From positions 85,349 through 149,348 of the forward strand of contig JADGEM010000001.1 of the NCBI GenBank assembly GCA_016744375.1: a DNA stretch of 64,000 bases, given 5' to 3'. The notes below the pieces were generated by a model that ran no database searches, was not told the origin of the DNA, and saw only the letters and a list, made by a program, of their open reading frames with translations. Positions 20,131-30,710 of the stretch are shown here, piece by piece (positions within the stretch are counted from its first letter, which is position 1; every line of letters starts with the position of its first letter). This DNA comes from Gammaproteobacteria bacterium (GTDB lineage: Bacteria; Pseudomonadota; Gammaproteobacteria; GRL18). The position numbers were made by a program, and so were the translations under genes.

Positions 20131-21558
20131 TTAATTATTCAACCAGCCATTGACTGTTTCTAGATCAACTCTTGCCAGTTCACCAGAAGCCTGTTTTAAC
20201 TTAAGAACATTTAAAATGTAAGTATATCGTGAGTTAGAGTGTTCCTGCTTGGCACGAAAGAGATCTCGTTGAACATTCAGAACGTCCACAATTGTACGTG
20301 TACCAACTTCAAAACCAGCTTCAGTGGCCTTTAAAGCACTCTGATTTGAAACAACGGCCTGCTTTAGTGCCTGAACCCGACTGACCTCAGACAATACATT
20401 CAAATAACTGCTGCGGGTATTTTTTTCAGTGGCATTCAGCACTTCATTATAGGCATCCTGACTGCTCTGATAATCATATTGAGCCTGTCGTGTTTTAGAT
20501 GTCACAGAGTTGCCTTCATAGATTGGTATTGAAAGGTTTAAGCCAATTGAACTTTCATGATATTGTGGGGCAAAATCCGAAATAGGGCCATTTGCTTTAT
20601 TATAGCCATAAGATGCTTTTAAACCCAGTGTGGGGTAATGCCCGGAACGTTGCAGGTTAATGTTTTCTTTTTGTGCAAATGTTTCTTCTTTAGCTGCCAG
20701 AAGCGAGAAATTACCGACAAGCGATTGATCAACCCAATGTTGAATCTTGGCGGGAGTAGGCGGATCCAGGGGGATTTTATCAGCCAGAGGTGTAATATTA
20801 TCAATATATTGACCCGCAAGTTCACGCAGTACTTCTTTTGCAATCAGCAGGTCGTTTTCCGCGGCAATAACCTGTGCATTCGCATTATCATACCCGGCCT
20901 GTGCCTCATGGACATCAGTAATTGCAATGATACCCACTTCATAACGGCGCTTGGCCTGATCAAGTTGTCGGCCAATGGCTTTTTTCTCTGCATTGGAGAA
21001 TGTTAGCTTATCGATGGCAGAAAGCGTTGTAAAGTAAGCTTCAGAAACACGGATAATAAGGTCTTGCTGAGCAGCGCTCAGGTTAGCTTCAGCTTTATTA
21101 ATATTGATATTTGCAATACGGTAGTTTACATAGTTTCTATTGTTAAAAATATTCTGGTTTAAGTCGAGGCTGTAGCCATGTTGGTTATAAGAAACATCAC
21201 TATTTTTTGATTGCGGCTTATCCTGGTTGATACCGGTGGTACTGGCTGACGCACTGATTTCAGGTAAAAATGCTGCAAATGCCTGAACTGAACCTTCACC
21301 AATAGATTGTCTTTGTGAAATAACCTGCTTAAGTACCGGATCGGTCTGGTAGGACAGACCATAAACTTCAAGTAAATCCTCTGCCTGGATTGCAGCACTA
21401 AAGCTAAGAGCACTTGCAATGCAGGTATGCGTTATAATTTTTGTAAATTTAACTTGTTGATTTGGGTTAAGTTTTCTATTACTAAAAAAGGGGATTTGAA
21501 AGCTTGAGGAAGCATTGCTCAAAAAAGATTTAATTATCAACATATCCTGTTTCATCAA
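20131..21558 (-). CDS. tolC: TolC-family outer-membrane efflux/secretion channel
   Basis: A 475-residue outer-membrane factor that forms the exit duct for drug efflux pumps and type I secretion. After an unusually long n-region (~45 residues) comes a signal-peptide core (ITHTCIASALSFSAAIQA), then the mature start EDLLEVYGLSYQTDPVLK, standard for TolC. Two homologous halves follow: LIIRVSEAYFTTLSA / AKRRYEVGIIAITDVHEA and the second pair RSSYLNVLSEVSRVQALK / FEVGTRTIVDVLNVQRDLF. No inner-membrane pump genes sit beside it, as is common for tolC. The long N-terminus may mean the true start is internal, but no better Met codon exists before the signal core. Confidence 0.9.
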   Translation of the reverse strand: MMKQDMLIIKSFLSNASSSFQIPFFSNRKLNPNQQVKFTKIITHTCIASALSFSAAIQAEDLLEVYGLSYQTDPVLKQVISQRQSIGEGSVQAFAAFLPEISASASTTGINQDKPQSKNSDVSYNQHGYSLDLNQNIFNNRNYVNYRIANININKAEANLSAAQQDLIIRVSEAYFTTLSAIDKLTFSNAEKKAIGRQLDQAKRRYEVGIIAITDVHEAQAGYDNANAQVIAAENDLLIAKEVLRELAGQYIDNITPLADKIPLDPPTPAKIQHWVDQSLVGNFSLLAAKEETFAQKENINLQRSGHYPTLGLKASYGYNKANGPISDFAPQYHESSIGLNLSIPIYEGNSVTSKTRQAQYDYQSSQDAYNEVLNATEKNTRSSYLNVLSEVSRVQALKQAVVSNQSALKATEAGFEVGTRTIVDVLNVQRDLFRAKQEHSNSRYTYILNVLKLKQASGELARVDLETVNGWLNN

Positions 21559-21822
21559 TTATTATTCCATTAAAAAATTCAGTCTTGTGCTGGTAAGCAG
21601 ATGGTAACTCTATCCAGCTAAGATAAATGTCTGTTAAGGGAAAGAAGAGGGTAAATATGTACCAAGATAAGCAATTATCCCTTGCCTGTCAATAGCAGAC
21701 AAAGGAATTGATGGATGGCTTGGCCTTTGTTTTGCAGGGCCTCTCATTAATATAATCTCCAATCCAGTATTAACATTGGATTAATAAGTGGCTTTCTGCG
21801 AGTTTATGTCTTGGTCTTTGAA

Positions 21823-22815
<993 letters not shown>

Positions 22816-22893
22816 TTAAATTATAGTTAATTATGGGGCTTGTTAAAATAAATTCCAAGCATTATTCCAGGATTAATTACTGTGGGTGAGTTC

Positions 22894-22905
22894 CAGGAAT
22901 TCCTG
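22894..22905. promoter_or_regulatory. Palindrome upstream of ald
   Basis: Perfect 12-bp palindrome CAGGAATTCCTG, 37 bases before the ald start at 22943 in the divergent trxB-ald gap. It could be an operator for a dimeric regulator such as an Lrp/AsnC-type protein, which often controls alanine dehydrogenase; that link is inference. Confidence 0.3.
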
Positions 22906-22942
22906 ATGAACGTTTAATTGAATTATTTTAGAGATGAATAAT

Positions 22943-23998
22943 ATGAAAATAGGGATACCTAAAGAAATCAAACCCAAAGAAGGGCGAGTTGCTTTGATTC
23001 CAGAGGCAGCTGCACAGCTTGTTGCTCAGGGACATGAGGTTTATATTCAAACTCAGGCTGGTATACTCAGTGGATATAGTGATGATGAATACATTCAATC
23101 CGGATTAACAATCGTGCAGGATGCTGATTCTCTTTATAAAGCATCTAAGATCATTGTTAAAGTTAAAGAACCTGTTGAACCTGAGTTGTCTCTTTTAAAT
23201 AAGGATCACATTCTTTTTTCTTACTTACACCTGGCTGCAATACCTGAATTAACAAAACATCTATGTACTATCGGCCTAAAGGCCATTGCTTTTGAAACGG
23301 TACAAATGGCCAATGGTCAACTACCGCTGCTGGCGCCAATGAGTGATATTGCAGGGCGCCTTTCTGTGCAGATAGGGACCCATTTATTACATTCTTCCAT
23401 GGGAGGTAAAGGGGTTCTTCTGGGGGGCGTTCCTGCAGCACCCAGAGGCAAAGTAGTTATTCTTGGTGGTGGCATGGCTGGCGGCAATGCGGCCCGGCTT
23501 GCCGCTGGTCTTGGTGCTGAAGTCATTATATTCGATAGGAGCCGTGACAAAATGGAGCTTTTACGTCAAATTGGGCACAATGTGACGGCTTTGTATCCCC
23601 ATCAGGCCAGTATTCAGAAAGAAGTTAAAGAAGCAGACTTACTTATTGGTGCTGTGCTTGTCGTCGGTGAAAAAGCAACTCATCTGGTCAGTGAGGAGGA
23701 TGTGCGGCAAATGCAGGCAGGAAGTGTTATTATTGATATTTCTGTTGATCAGGGTGGTTGCATTGAAACAACTCGTCCTACGACTTATGATGAACCAACG
23801 TTTGTAAAGCATGGCATTACACATTTTGGCGTCACTAATATGCCGGGTGCTGTTCCTAGAACTGCGTCACAATCTTTATCAGCCAGTCTGATTCCTTTTT
23901 TACTTGAGCTGGCAAGTGCGCCCGACAATTTGTCCAGGCCGCTTCAGGCTGGAGTCAATATTGATGCTGGCGAAATAATTCATCCTGCTTTAAAATAA
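22943..23998 (+). CDS. ald: Alanine dehydrogenase
   Basis: Interconverts L-alanine and pyruvate plus ammonia with NAD. The protein begins MKIGIPKEIKPKEGRVALIP, the usual start of this family; K-E-G-R-V includes the pyruvate-binding Arg. SYLHLAA holds the catalytic His, and VVILGGGMAGGNAARLAAGLG is the NAD-binding fold. SVDQGGCIETTRPTTYD is a conserved Ald segment containing the catalytic Asp. I prefer ATG 22943 over 22934 because it gives the family start and has AGAG at a better distance. Length 351 residues. It sits between trxB and ftsK, and its expression is probably tied to nitrogen or amino-acid supply (inference). Confidence 0.95.
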   Translation: MKIGIPKEIKPKEGRVALIPEAAAQLVAQGHEVYIQTQAGILSGYSDDEYIQSGLTIVQDADSLYKASKIIVKVKEPVEPELSLLNKDHILFSYLHLAAIPELTKHLCTIGLKAIAFETVQMANGQLPLLAPMSDIAGRLSVQIGTHLLHSSMGGKGVLLGGVPAAPRGKVVILGGGMAGGNAARLAAGLGAEVIIFDRSRDKMELLRQIGHNVTALYPHQASIQKEVKEADLLIGAVLVVGEKATHLVSEEDVRQMQAGSVIIDISVDQGGCIETTRPTTYDEPTFVKHGITHFGVTNMPGAVPRTASQSLSASLIPFLLELASAPDNLSRPLQAGVNIDAGEIIHPALK

Positions 23999-24049
23999 CA
24001 AATATATTATTCTCCTTATTTCTGCCACTTGACATGAAGACTAAAAATT

Positions 24050-26542
24050 TTGCCGCAAACTGTAAAAAAGAAAGCACAGACCCGTTCAACAAAGAAAGTC
24101 AAAGCTCGAGTGTCTTCTCTTAATGCCTCAAAAGGGCAATCAAAATCTAAAATTTCTGTGAAAAAAACTCACTTATCTGCCCAGGTAATACGAGGTATCA
24201 AAGAAAGTGCCTTCTTTTTGTTTATTGCTATTAGTTTGTATCTGTTTATGTCTTTATTGACTTATTCACCCTCTGATCCAGGGTGGTCTCATAGTATTGC
24301 AGAAAGTATTGATCCATCCAAACTCAATAATAACGGTGGCAAGTTTGGTGCCTGGTTTTCTGATCTGTTTCTCTATTTATTTGGTTATCTGGGCTTCCTT
24401 TTTCCAACAATGCTTCTTTATAGTGGCTGGCTTATTTATCGGGGACGTAATGAAGAAGAAGTTTTCCATGGCTGGCATGTCTCACTACGAACCATTGGTT
24501 TTATACTGACTGTTATTGCTGGTGCGGGCCTATCAAGCATGCACTTTACCCATCCCTCGGTGATTTTTCCTCTTAATGCCGGTGGTATTCTAGGTGACGT
24601 GACGTCGACACAACTGCAGCAATTATTCAGCTTTGTAGGTGCTACACTCTTTTTGTTGACTCTGTTTCTCATTGGGATTACTTTTTTTACCGGTTTATCC
24701 TGGTTGTGGCTGATGGACACCATTGGCGCAGCTGTCATCAATGGCAACAAATGGCTGATAAACCGTTGGTATAAATGGCGTGATGATGTTGCACGTCAAA
24801 AAGCTGAGAAAGAATCATTACAAGTTTTAACATTCAAGCAAGGTTTCTCTGATGCAGAACAAAAGCAACGCATTAAAGAGCATAAGAAAGCAGAAAAGGA
24901 AGCATTGAAAAAAGCTGCACTGCAAAGAAAACTGGATATAAAAAATGCCAAATCCAGCAATGCACTAAAAATTGAGCCAAGATTTCAGAGCAAGACTAAA
25001 AGTGATCGTGTTAATAAAGATAAACAGACAAAACTATTCTCTCATGATGCCATTGATGGTTTGCCTTCACTTTCACTCTTAGACAATGCTCAGCCTTCAA
25101 CTCATGTTACTTCACCAGAAGAGCTAGAAGCCACTTCACGACTTATTGAAGAAAAGCTTGCTGATTATAACCTATCTGTAGAAGTGGATTCCGTCAGTCA
25201 GGGTCCCGTTATTACACGCTTTGAGTTAATGCTGGCTCCCGGCATTAAAGTAAGCCAAATTACCAACCTGTCAAAAGATCTGGCCCGCTCATTACGGGTG
25301 GTTAGTATTCGTGTGGTAGAGGTGATTGCCGGTAAATCAACGGTTGGTATCGAAATACCCAATGAACATCGTGAAATCGTTTACTTTAGTGAAGTTCTGG
25401 GTGCAAAAGAATTTTCTGACAGTAAGGCTAATATTCCACTGGGACTTGGACATGATATCAGTGGTAAACCTGTTGTTGCTGATCTGGCAAGAATGCCGCA
25501 CCTGCTGGTGGCAGGTACTACCGGTTCAGGTAAGTCGGTTGGAGTCAATTCAATGATATTGAGTATGCTCTTTCAGTTGTCACCGGATAAGTTGCGTTTG
25601 ATTATGGTTGACCCGAAAATGCTGGAATTATCAATCTATGAGGATATTCCACACTTACTGGCGCCAGTTGTGACTGATATGAAAGAAGCGGCCAATGCAT
25701 TACGCTGGTGCGTTGCTGAAATGGAAAAACGCTATAAACTCATGGCTGCAATGGGTGTGCGTAATCTGGCTGGTTATAATAGCAAAATTGAAGCGGCTAT
25801 TGATGCCGGTGACCCGATAAAAGATCCTCTGTTTGTTGAGAATCCATTGACCCCGGAAGCCGAAGCATCAGAACTGGAAGTATTGCCTTTTATTGTCATT
25901 GTGATTGATGAATTTGCTGACATGATGATGATTGTTGGAAAAAAAGTTGAAGAACTTATTGCACGCCTGGCTCAGAAAGCCCGTGCCGCTGGTTTACACC
26001 TTATTATTGCGACACAAAGGCCATCGGTTGATGTGATTACTGGTTTAATTAAAGCCAATGTACCCACAAGAATTGCCTTTCAAGTGTCTTCAAAAATTGA
26101 CTCCCGAACCATCCTTGATCAAATGGGCGCAGAAAATCTTCTGGGCCATGGTGATATGCTTTACCTGCCACCTGGAATGGGGTATCCCCTGCGAGTTCAT
26201 GGTGCTTTTGTCTCTGATAACGAGGTACATTCGGTTGTCAACGATCTAAAATCTCGTGGTAAAGCAGATTATATTGATGAAATCTTATCAGGGGAGGGCG
26301 TTTCAACTGGTGGTATTATTCCTGGTGATGCTGATCCACAAAGTGAAACTGACCCCTTATATGATCAGGCCGTATCGATTGTTACTGAAACTCGCCGAGC
26401 TTCTATCTCAGGCTTGCAGCGACGTCTTAAAGTTGGTTATAACCGTGCAGCACGTATGGTAGAAGACATGGAAGCTGCAGGTGTTGTTAGCGCCGTACAG
26501 TCTAATGGGCAAAGAGAAGTTGTTGCTCCACCACCCATCTAA
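24050..26542 (+). CDS. ftsK: DNA translocase FtsK
   Basis: Septum-located DNA pump that moves chromosome termini and activates XerCD at dif during division. The 830-residue protein has a basic N-terminus, a membrane domain of about four helices (residues ~50-220), a short charged linker, and a RecA-like motor with Walker A GTTGSGKS at 489-496 and Walker [13 protein letters not shown]. The C-terminal gamma winged-helix ([20 protein letters not shown]) reads KOPS DNA signals. The predicted start is TTG at 24050 (GAAGA upstream); no in-frame ATG fits better. In many relatives lolA follows; here it is replaced by a lipase gene. Confidence 0.95.
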   Translation: MPQTVKKKAQTRSTKKVKARVSSLNASKGQSKSKISVKKTHLSAQVIRGIKESAFFLFIAISLYLFMSLLTYSPSDPGWSHSIAESIDPSKLNNNGGKFGAWFSDLFLYLFGYLGFLFPTMLLYSGWLIYRGRNEEEVFHGWHVSLRTIGFILTVIAGAGLSSMHFTHPSVIFPLNAGGILGDVTSTQLQQLFSFVGATLFLLTLFLIGITFFTGLSWLWLMDTIGAAVINGNKWLINRWYKWRDDVARQKAEKESLQVLTFKQGFSDAEQKQRIKEHKKAEKEALKKAALQRKLDIKNAKSSNALKIEPRFQSKTKSDRVNKDKQTKLFSHDAIDGLPSLSLLDNAQPSTHVTSPEELEATSRLIEEKLADYNLSVEVDSVSQGPVITRFELMLAPGIKVSQITNLSKDLARSLRVVSIRVVEVIAGKSTVGIEIPNEHREIVYFSEVLGAKEFSDSKANIPLGLGHDISGKPVVADLARMPHLLVAGTTGSGKSVGVNSMILSMLFQLSPDKLRLIMVDPKMLELSIYEDIPHLLAPVVTDMKEAANALRWCVAEMEKRYKLMAAMGVRNLAGYNSKIEAAIDAGDPIKDPLFVENPLTPEAEASELEVLPFIVIVIDEFADMMMIVGKKVEELIARLAQKARAAGLHLIIATQRPSVDVITGLIKANVPTRIAFQVSSKIDSRTILDQMGAENLLGHGDMLYLPPGMGYPLRVHGAFVSDNEVHSVVNDLKSRGKADYIDEILSGEGVSTGGIIPGDADPQSETDPLYDQAVSIVTETRRASISGLQRRLKVGYNRAARMVEDMEAAGVVSAVQSNGQREVVAPPPI

Positions 26543-26637
26543 ATTGAGTGAAATAAATTAAATGTAAGATAAAGATGATATTAATTTGATTCATTTTGTG
26601 CAACGATGATCCATCAATGATTCAGGAGCAAAGTCTT

Positions 26638-27522
26638 ATGTCTCAAAGTAATGATGTCGCAATTATACGTTCAGATGATGATTATGTCGGTGTAAAGGAT
26701 ATTTTAAGCGGCAGGCATGACAAGGCCCTTAAATATCTAACTCAATATGCTGCTTTAAGTGTCAAGGTGTATGAGGATGATGAAGAAAATGAACAGACGA
26801 CAGAAGCTAAAAATATCATTAATGACTGGGTGGCTGACTGGCACCTCTTGAATTTTAATTTTGATGACTTTAGGCCAACCCAGAAAAAAGGGAAGTGGAT
26901 TAACGGCCTCAAAGTTGTTTCATACTATAAGATCGAAAATAATATCACCTATGTCACTATTATATTTCGCGGAACTCGTTTTAATAAATGGCAGGACTGG
27001 TTCTCAAATGCAAACTGGCTGTCTCGTTTTATCCCCTTTGTACATAATTCGTATAAACAAACTCTTTTGCAAATTAATGCCTATATCAATGAGATAAGTC
27101 AATATCTGGTTGAGCAGAATATTGCTGAGTCAGAATCTGCTATCAAATTTATTTCTACAGGTCATTCACTCGGAGGTGGTTTAGCTCAGCAGGCGGCTTA
27201 TGCTTCCAACAAGATTGTTACGGTTTATGCTTTTGACCCTTCACCAGTCACTGGCTTTTATTCTGTAAAACAATCACAAAGGCATCTAAATTCTAAAGGA
27301 CTCAAAATATATCGAGTCTGGGAACATGGTGAAATTCTTTTATATCTACGACAAATAACCAAAACGGTTCAAAAAATTACTTTCAGGGCCAACATTAATC
27401 CCAGAATCGTTGAGGTTCGATTTAATTTTGTTGAGCATGAAAATGCCATTTCTGAACATAGTATGATCAATCTCGCTGCATCGTTAATTGATGTAGAAAA
27501 CAGTGAAAATACAGCGGCATGA
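26638..27522 (+). CDS. Class 3 lipase family protein
   Basis: A 294-residue alpha/beta hydrolase. The nucleophile elbow G175-H-S177-L-G179 (TGHSLGGGLAQQAAY) and the preceding VTIIFRGTRFNKWQDW oxyanion segment are characteristic of lipase class 3. A likely catalytic Asp is in YAFDPSPVTG and the His is in the C-terminal EHSMINL or VEHENAISEH region. No signal peptide is visible, so the protein is cytosolic or exported by a dedicated system. I chose ATG 26638, which has a strong AGGAG nine bases upstream; the longer TTG-initiated frame lacks one. A patatin-like phospholipase gene follows 75 bases later and the T6SS cluster lies 3 kb on, so a role as a T6SS lipase effector is possible but unproven. 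Confidence 0.75.
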   Translation: MSQSNDVAIIRSDDDYVGVKDILSGRHDKALKYLTQYAALSVKVYEDDEENEQTTEAKNIINDWVADWHLLNFNFDDFRPTQKKGKWINGLKVVSYYKIENNITYVTIIFRGTRFNKWQDWFSNANWLSRFIPFVHNSYKQTLLQINAYINEISQYLVEQNIAESESAIKFISTGHSLGGGLAQQAAYASNKIVTVYAFDPSPVTGFYSVKQSQRHLNSKGLKIYRVWEHGEILLYLRQITKTVQKITFRANINPRIVEVRFNFVEHENAISEHSMINLAASLIDVENSENTAA

Positions 27523-27597
27523 ATAAAGTTATTTGATACGTAACCAAGTAAAAAATATATTTCATATCAATTGAAGCTTATATGCGGAGTATAGAAA

Positions 27598-29727
27598 ATG
27601 GCTGATAACACAACAACTGATGGTTTTATTGACTATGATAAGGATGATGCAAAATACGCTGGAGCCAAAGTTGTGGTTGATGCTGAGTTGGAACATCTTC
27701 GTAAACGCCGTGATTCTGATCCAGAAAACCTGAAAGGCCTGGCACTTTCAGGTGGCGGAATAAGAGCAGCCAGCTTCAGCCTTGGGATCATACAGGCACT
27801 GGCTAAAAATGAAAAGCTTGAAAAATTTGATTATATGTCAACCGTTTCAGGTGGGGGATATATAGGAGGGGCTTTATCATGGTTATGGTTAGACAAGTGG
27901 AAAAAAAATAATCATTCAAAAAGAAAATTTAGTACAGGAAAAGATGATTTTCCCTATGGAACAGGGATGCGTTTTTCAAATAAATCAGAGGATATGGATC
28001 GTGATCAGGCCTCCCTCATGCGTCATTTACGGCAAAATGGTAAGTATCTGATACCGGGTAACGGAATAACACTGCTGTCATTTGTGTCTGTTATCTTTAG
28101 AAGTATCGCTATGGGGTTTATTACTCTGATAGTTCTGGCAAGTTTATTTTTTCATTTATTACATTATACCCCCATACGTACACATGAAACACTGGTCATT
28201 GTGTTTTCTATAGGCCTATATGGCATAAGTTTATTATCTTATGCCATCCTTTCTGCTGTATTTAAATCTAACCCGGAGGATGCCTATCAATGGCGAAAAC
28301 GTTGGGAAATATTAATTAATTACATATTCATGATATCTGCTGTATTGCTAATGATCATTTTTATCCTTAATTTAAATTCATTTCTTTCAAAGTTCTCATT
28401 GGAAAGTGTTGGTGGTATCTCTGCTTTGCTGGGCGCATTATTGACCTGGTTTAGCAAATCCTCCAATAATAAAAATCTCTTTAAAATGATACCGACATCA
28501 ATATTAGTTAAGAGTGGTATCATAATAACACTCATAGGAATGCTTGTTTTATCTGACCAAATCGCCCTGGGCATTAAAGAAACGTATTATTATTTTTCTG
28601 ATGTCAATCCGATGGCTAAAGTTATCGTTCATTTTTCCATTGCCATCTTAATACTCTTTTTGGCTTACCTCGTACCGATAAATAAAGTGTCTATCCATCG
28701 TTATTACCGTGATCGATTAATGGAAGTTTTTACGCCTGATATTGACGGTGTTCTAACAGGAACAAATACCTCAGTTTCAGAACAGGCAAATCATTTCAGT
28801 CTAGATGACAGCTTGCCTGATGAAGATAATAAAATGCCCTATCATATTATTAATAGTAATATCATTTTAGTTGAGTCGAAAATTGCTAAATTTAGAGGGA
28901 GAGGAGGGGATAATTTTATTTTAAGTCCTTTGTTTTCAGGTTCAAATGCAACGGGTTGGATAGACAGTAAGGCGTTTGCAAACAATTCAGTAACACTGCC
29001 CACCGCTATTGCAATTTCCGGAGCTGCGGCAAATCCAGATTCAGGTGTTGCAGGACAGGGATTAACCATTGATCCACTTATCTCCGTATTCATGTCAATT
29101 TTTAACTTGCGATTGGGCTACTGGGTTGTTAATCCTAATCCCAAATATCAACCTGAACAGGATGCCAACCCAAATTACTTAATTCCAGGATTTAGGGAAA
29201 CCATTCATCGAAAAAAACTAAATGAAGAGGCTGATTTTGTACAATTGTCAGATGGTGGACATTTTGAAAATCTTGCCATGTATGAACTGATAAGGCGTCA
29301 TTGCCGCCTGATTGTTTGTTCTGATGCAGAGCAGGATAAAGGATTTGTCTTTGATGGCTTGTTAAATATTATAGAGAAAGCCAGAATTGATTTTGGTGTA
29401 AAAATTGACATTTCAGAAGATTATCTCAATAAGCTAAAATATAAAAAATCTGAAAATGGTGAGTTAATACTAGCAGACCGTGGTTACATTGTTGCTGATA
29501 TTAATTATCCTAATAATGAACCACCTGGAAAACTTATTTATATTAAAACAACGTTACCCAAAAAATGTCTGTCCATAGATTTACAAGCCTACAAAAACAA
29601 ACATAAAGATTTTCCAGACGAAACAACCATTGATCAGTTTTTTGATGAAAAACAACTTGAAGCCTATCGTGTTCTGGGTATGAATATTGGTGAATTATTG
29701 ATGGCCGATGCATCTATTTCTTGGTGA
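27598..29727 (+). CDS. Membrane patatin-like phospholipase
   Basis: A 709-residue protein with patatin features: oxyanion loop G52-G-G-I-R56, nucleophile Ser84 in STVSGGGYIGG and catalytic Asp552 in LSDGGHFENLA. The two parts of the Ser-Asp dyad are separated by about five predicted membrane helices (roughly residues 155-360), so the enzyme is probably anchored in the inner membrane with the active site in the cytoplasm. Patatins cleave acyl chains from phospholipids. No signal peptide. A ribosome-binding site GCGGAG precedes the ATG. It follows the class 3 lipase and probably shares its transcript. It may act in lipid turnover or as a toxin; the TM block argues against simple secretion. Confidence 0.8.
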   Translation: MADNTTTDGFIDYDKDDAKYAGAKVVVDAELEHLRKRRDSDPENLKGLALSGGGIRAASFSLGIIQALAKNEKLEKFDYMSTVSGGGYIGGALSWLWLDKWKKNNHSKRKFSTGKDDFPYGTGMRFSNKSEDMDRDQASLMRHLRQNGKYLIPGNGITLLSFVSVIFRSIAMGFITLIVLASLFFHLLHYTPIRTHETLVIVFSIGLYGISLLSYAILSAVFKSNPEDAYQWRKRWEILINYIFMISAVLLMIIFILNLNSFLSKFSLESVGGISALLGALLTWFSKSSNNKNLFKMIPTSILVKSGIIITLIGMLVLSDQIALGIKETYYYFSDVNPMAKVIVHFSIAILILFLAYLVPINKVSIHRYYRDRLMEVFTPDIDGVLTGTNTSVSEQANHFSLDDSLPDEDNKMPYHIINSNIILVESKIAKFRGRGGDNFILSPLFSGSNATGWIDSKAFANNSVTLPTAIAISGAAANPDSGVAGQGLTIDPLISVFMSIFNLRLGYWVVNPNPKYQPEQDANPNYLIPGFRETIHRKKLNEEADFVQLSDGGHFENLAMYELIRRHCRLIVCSDAEQDKGFVFDGLLNIIEKARIDFGVKIDISEDYLNKLKYKKSENGELILADRGYIVADINYPNNEPPGKLIYIKTTLPKKCLSIDLQAYKNKHKDFPDETTIDQFFDEKQLEAYRVLGMNIGELLMADASISW

Positions 29728-29790
29728 TGAGCTGGTAACTTCTCAGCGTCTTCGTCTCTTGCCCGATTTCGGTGTTACTTTTGTACTCTA

Positions 29791-29862
29791 GCCTCAAGAG
29801 GCACCCGGAAATGCTTACATGCAATTATATGCTCATATTTTCCGTGTGCTTCTTTGAGGTGC
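29791..29862. repeat. Long imperfect inverted repeat after the patatin gene
   Basis: CCTCAAGAGGCACCCGGAAA (29792-29811) pairs with TTTCCGTGTGCTTCTTTGAGG (29838-29858), with two mismatches and one bulge, around a 26-base loop. The arms resemble the stem of integron attC sites of marine gammaproteobacteria, where CGCCTCAAGAGGG and TTTGAGGCGGGCGTTAG occur; here the right flank reads GCCGTAGGT, one base short of the core GTTAGGT. It might be a decayed attC-like site, a terminator-like RNA hairpin serving both flanking genes, or another small repeat. Confidence 0.45.
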
Positions 29863-29919
29863 CGTAGGTATTATTGTCGCTTTAACACTGGCATAATCTA
29901 GACACGTTGAATTGTTACA

Positions 29920-30507
29920 TTAATTGTTAAAATACATTTTTTCTTTATTTAATTTATACGACCAGGGTAATCCTGAGTTTTTCCAGCCATTGACCCGACG
30001 CCAGTTTTTCTGTTTACCTTCTTTAATTTTGCCACCCTCAAAACCATCAGTTACAACATAAACCTTGCGATAACCCTTACCCCATAACTGCTTGGCACTA
30101 GGTGCCCCTCGAGTCCCACCTGAACGACACATGAGGATTATGGGAGCATCTTTTGTCAGTCCTTTATCTGCAAGAGCGTCAGCTATATTTTTTTCAAAAT
30201 CAGGATTAATTTCCATCAAATAAACTGGCTTTTTTTGATTCCATGCATCTTTGTTTGCTATTTTAAATGGAATATTTATATCAACGACATCAGAAAAGCC
30301 GGTAAACATAATTTCAATGGGATCACGCACATCGATAAAGAGTACTTGATCACCCATTTTTTGTTTCATTTCATATGCTTCTTTTGAATCGACATAAAGC
30401 TTCCATGGGGTTTGTTTCTTTTGGTTGGCAGGCTCCTGGGAAGAAAATGCTGTCATTGGAAGCAGGCCAAGAATGATAGAAATATAAACTATTTTTATTA
30501 ATCTCAT
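29920..30507 (-). CDS. Exported rhodanese-domain protein
   Basis: A 195-residue protein with a signal peptide (MRLIKIVYISIILGLLPMTA, cleavage near residues 20-23) and one rhodanese domain: LFIDVRDPIEIMFTG, then the active-site loop LMC127RSGGTR and the C-terminal VYVVTDGFEGG. The Cys-Arg-Ser-Gly-Gly loop supports sulfur transfer. It should act in the periplasm, where related proteins handle thiosulfate or persulfide sulfur. It is divergent from the T6SS cluster, so it shares only the promoter region at 30508-30710. Confidence 0.88.
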   Translation of the reverse strand: MRLIKIVYISIILGLLPMTAFSSQEPANQKKQTPWKLYVDSKEAYEMKQKMGDQVLFIDVRDPIEIMFTGFSDVVDINIPFKIANKDAWNQKKPVYLMEINPDFEKNIADALADKGLTKDAPIILMCRSGGTRGAPSAKQLWGKGYRKVYVVTDGFEGGKIKEGKQKNWRRVNGWKNSGLPWSYKLNKEKMYFNN

Positions 30508-30564
30508 AAGTATCTCCTATAATTTTAGTAAGAGTTATTTTAATATGATGAAAAGTCTTTGACA

Positions 30565-30577
30565 GTGATAAAATCAC
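30565..30577. promoter_or_regulatory. Palindrome in the rhodanese/tssC divergent promoter region
   Basis: GTGATAAAATCAC is a perfect inverted repeat (GTGAT, three bases, ATCAC), preceded directly by TTGACA at 30559-30564. It is close to the CRP/FNR half-site type, but the spacer is one base short of the CRP consensus. It is a candidate operator; no matching -10 hexamer is clear downstream of TTGACA. Confidence 0.3.
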
Positions 30578-30710
30578 AGAAAGGTTTACTCAGTATTTAT
30601 TATTGAATTATATTGATCAGGTCACGATGTGTTAGATCTTGCTAATCTTGACTGTAAATTTTACTGAGGAAATGTTAGAATACTTTCATAATATAAAAGG
30701 AATTATTATT

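Noticed and set aside
26596..26637. Extended N-terminus of the class 3 lipase from TTG 26596
   Set aside because: A strong AGGAG is correctly spaced for ATG 26638 and the upstream part has none.
30565..30577. Calling the palindrome a CRP or FNR site
   Set aside because: The spacing differs by one base from the CRP consensus and the FNR core TTGAT is not present, so only a generic operator is listed.
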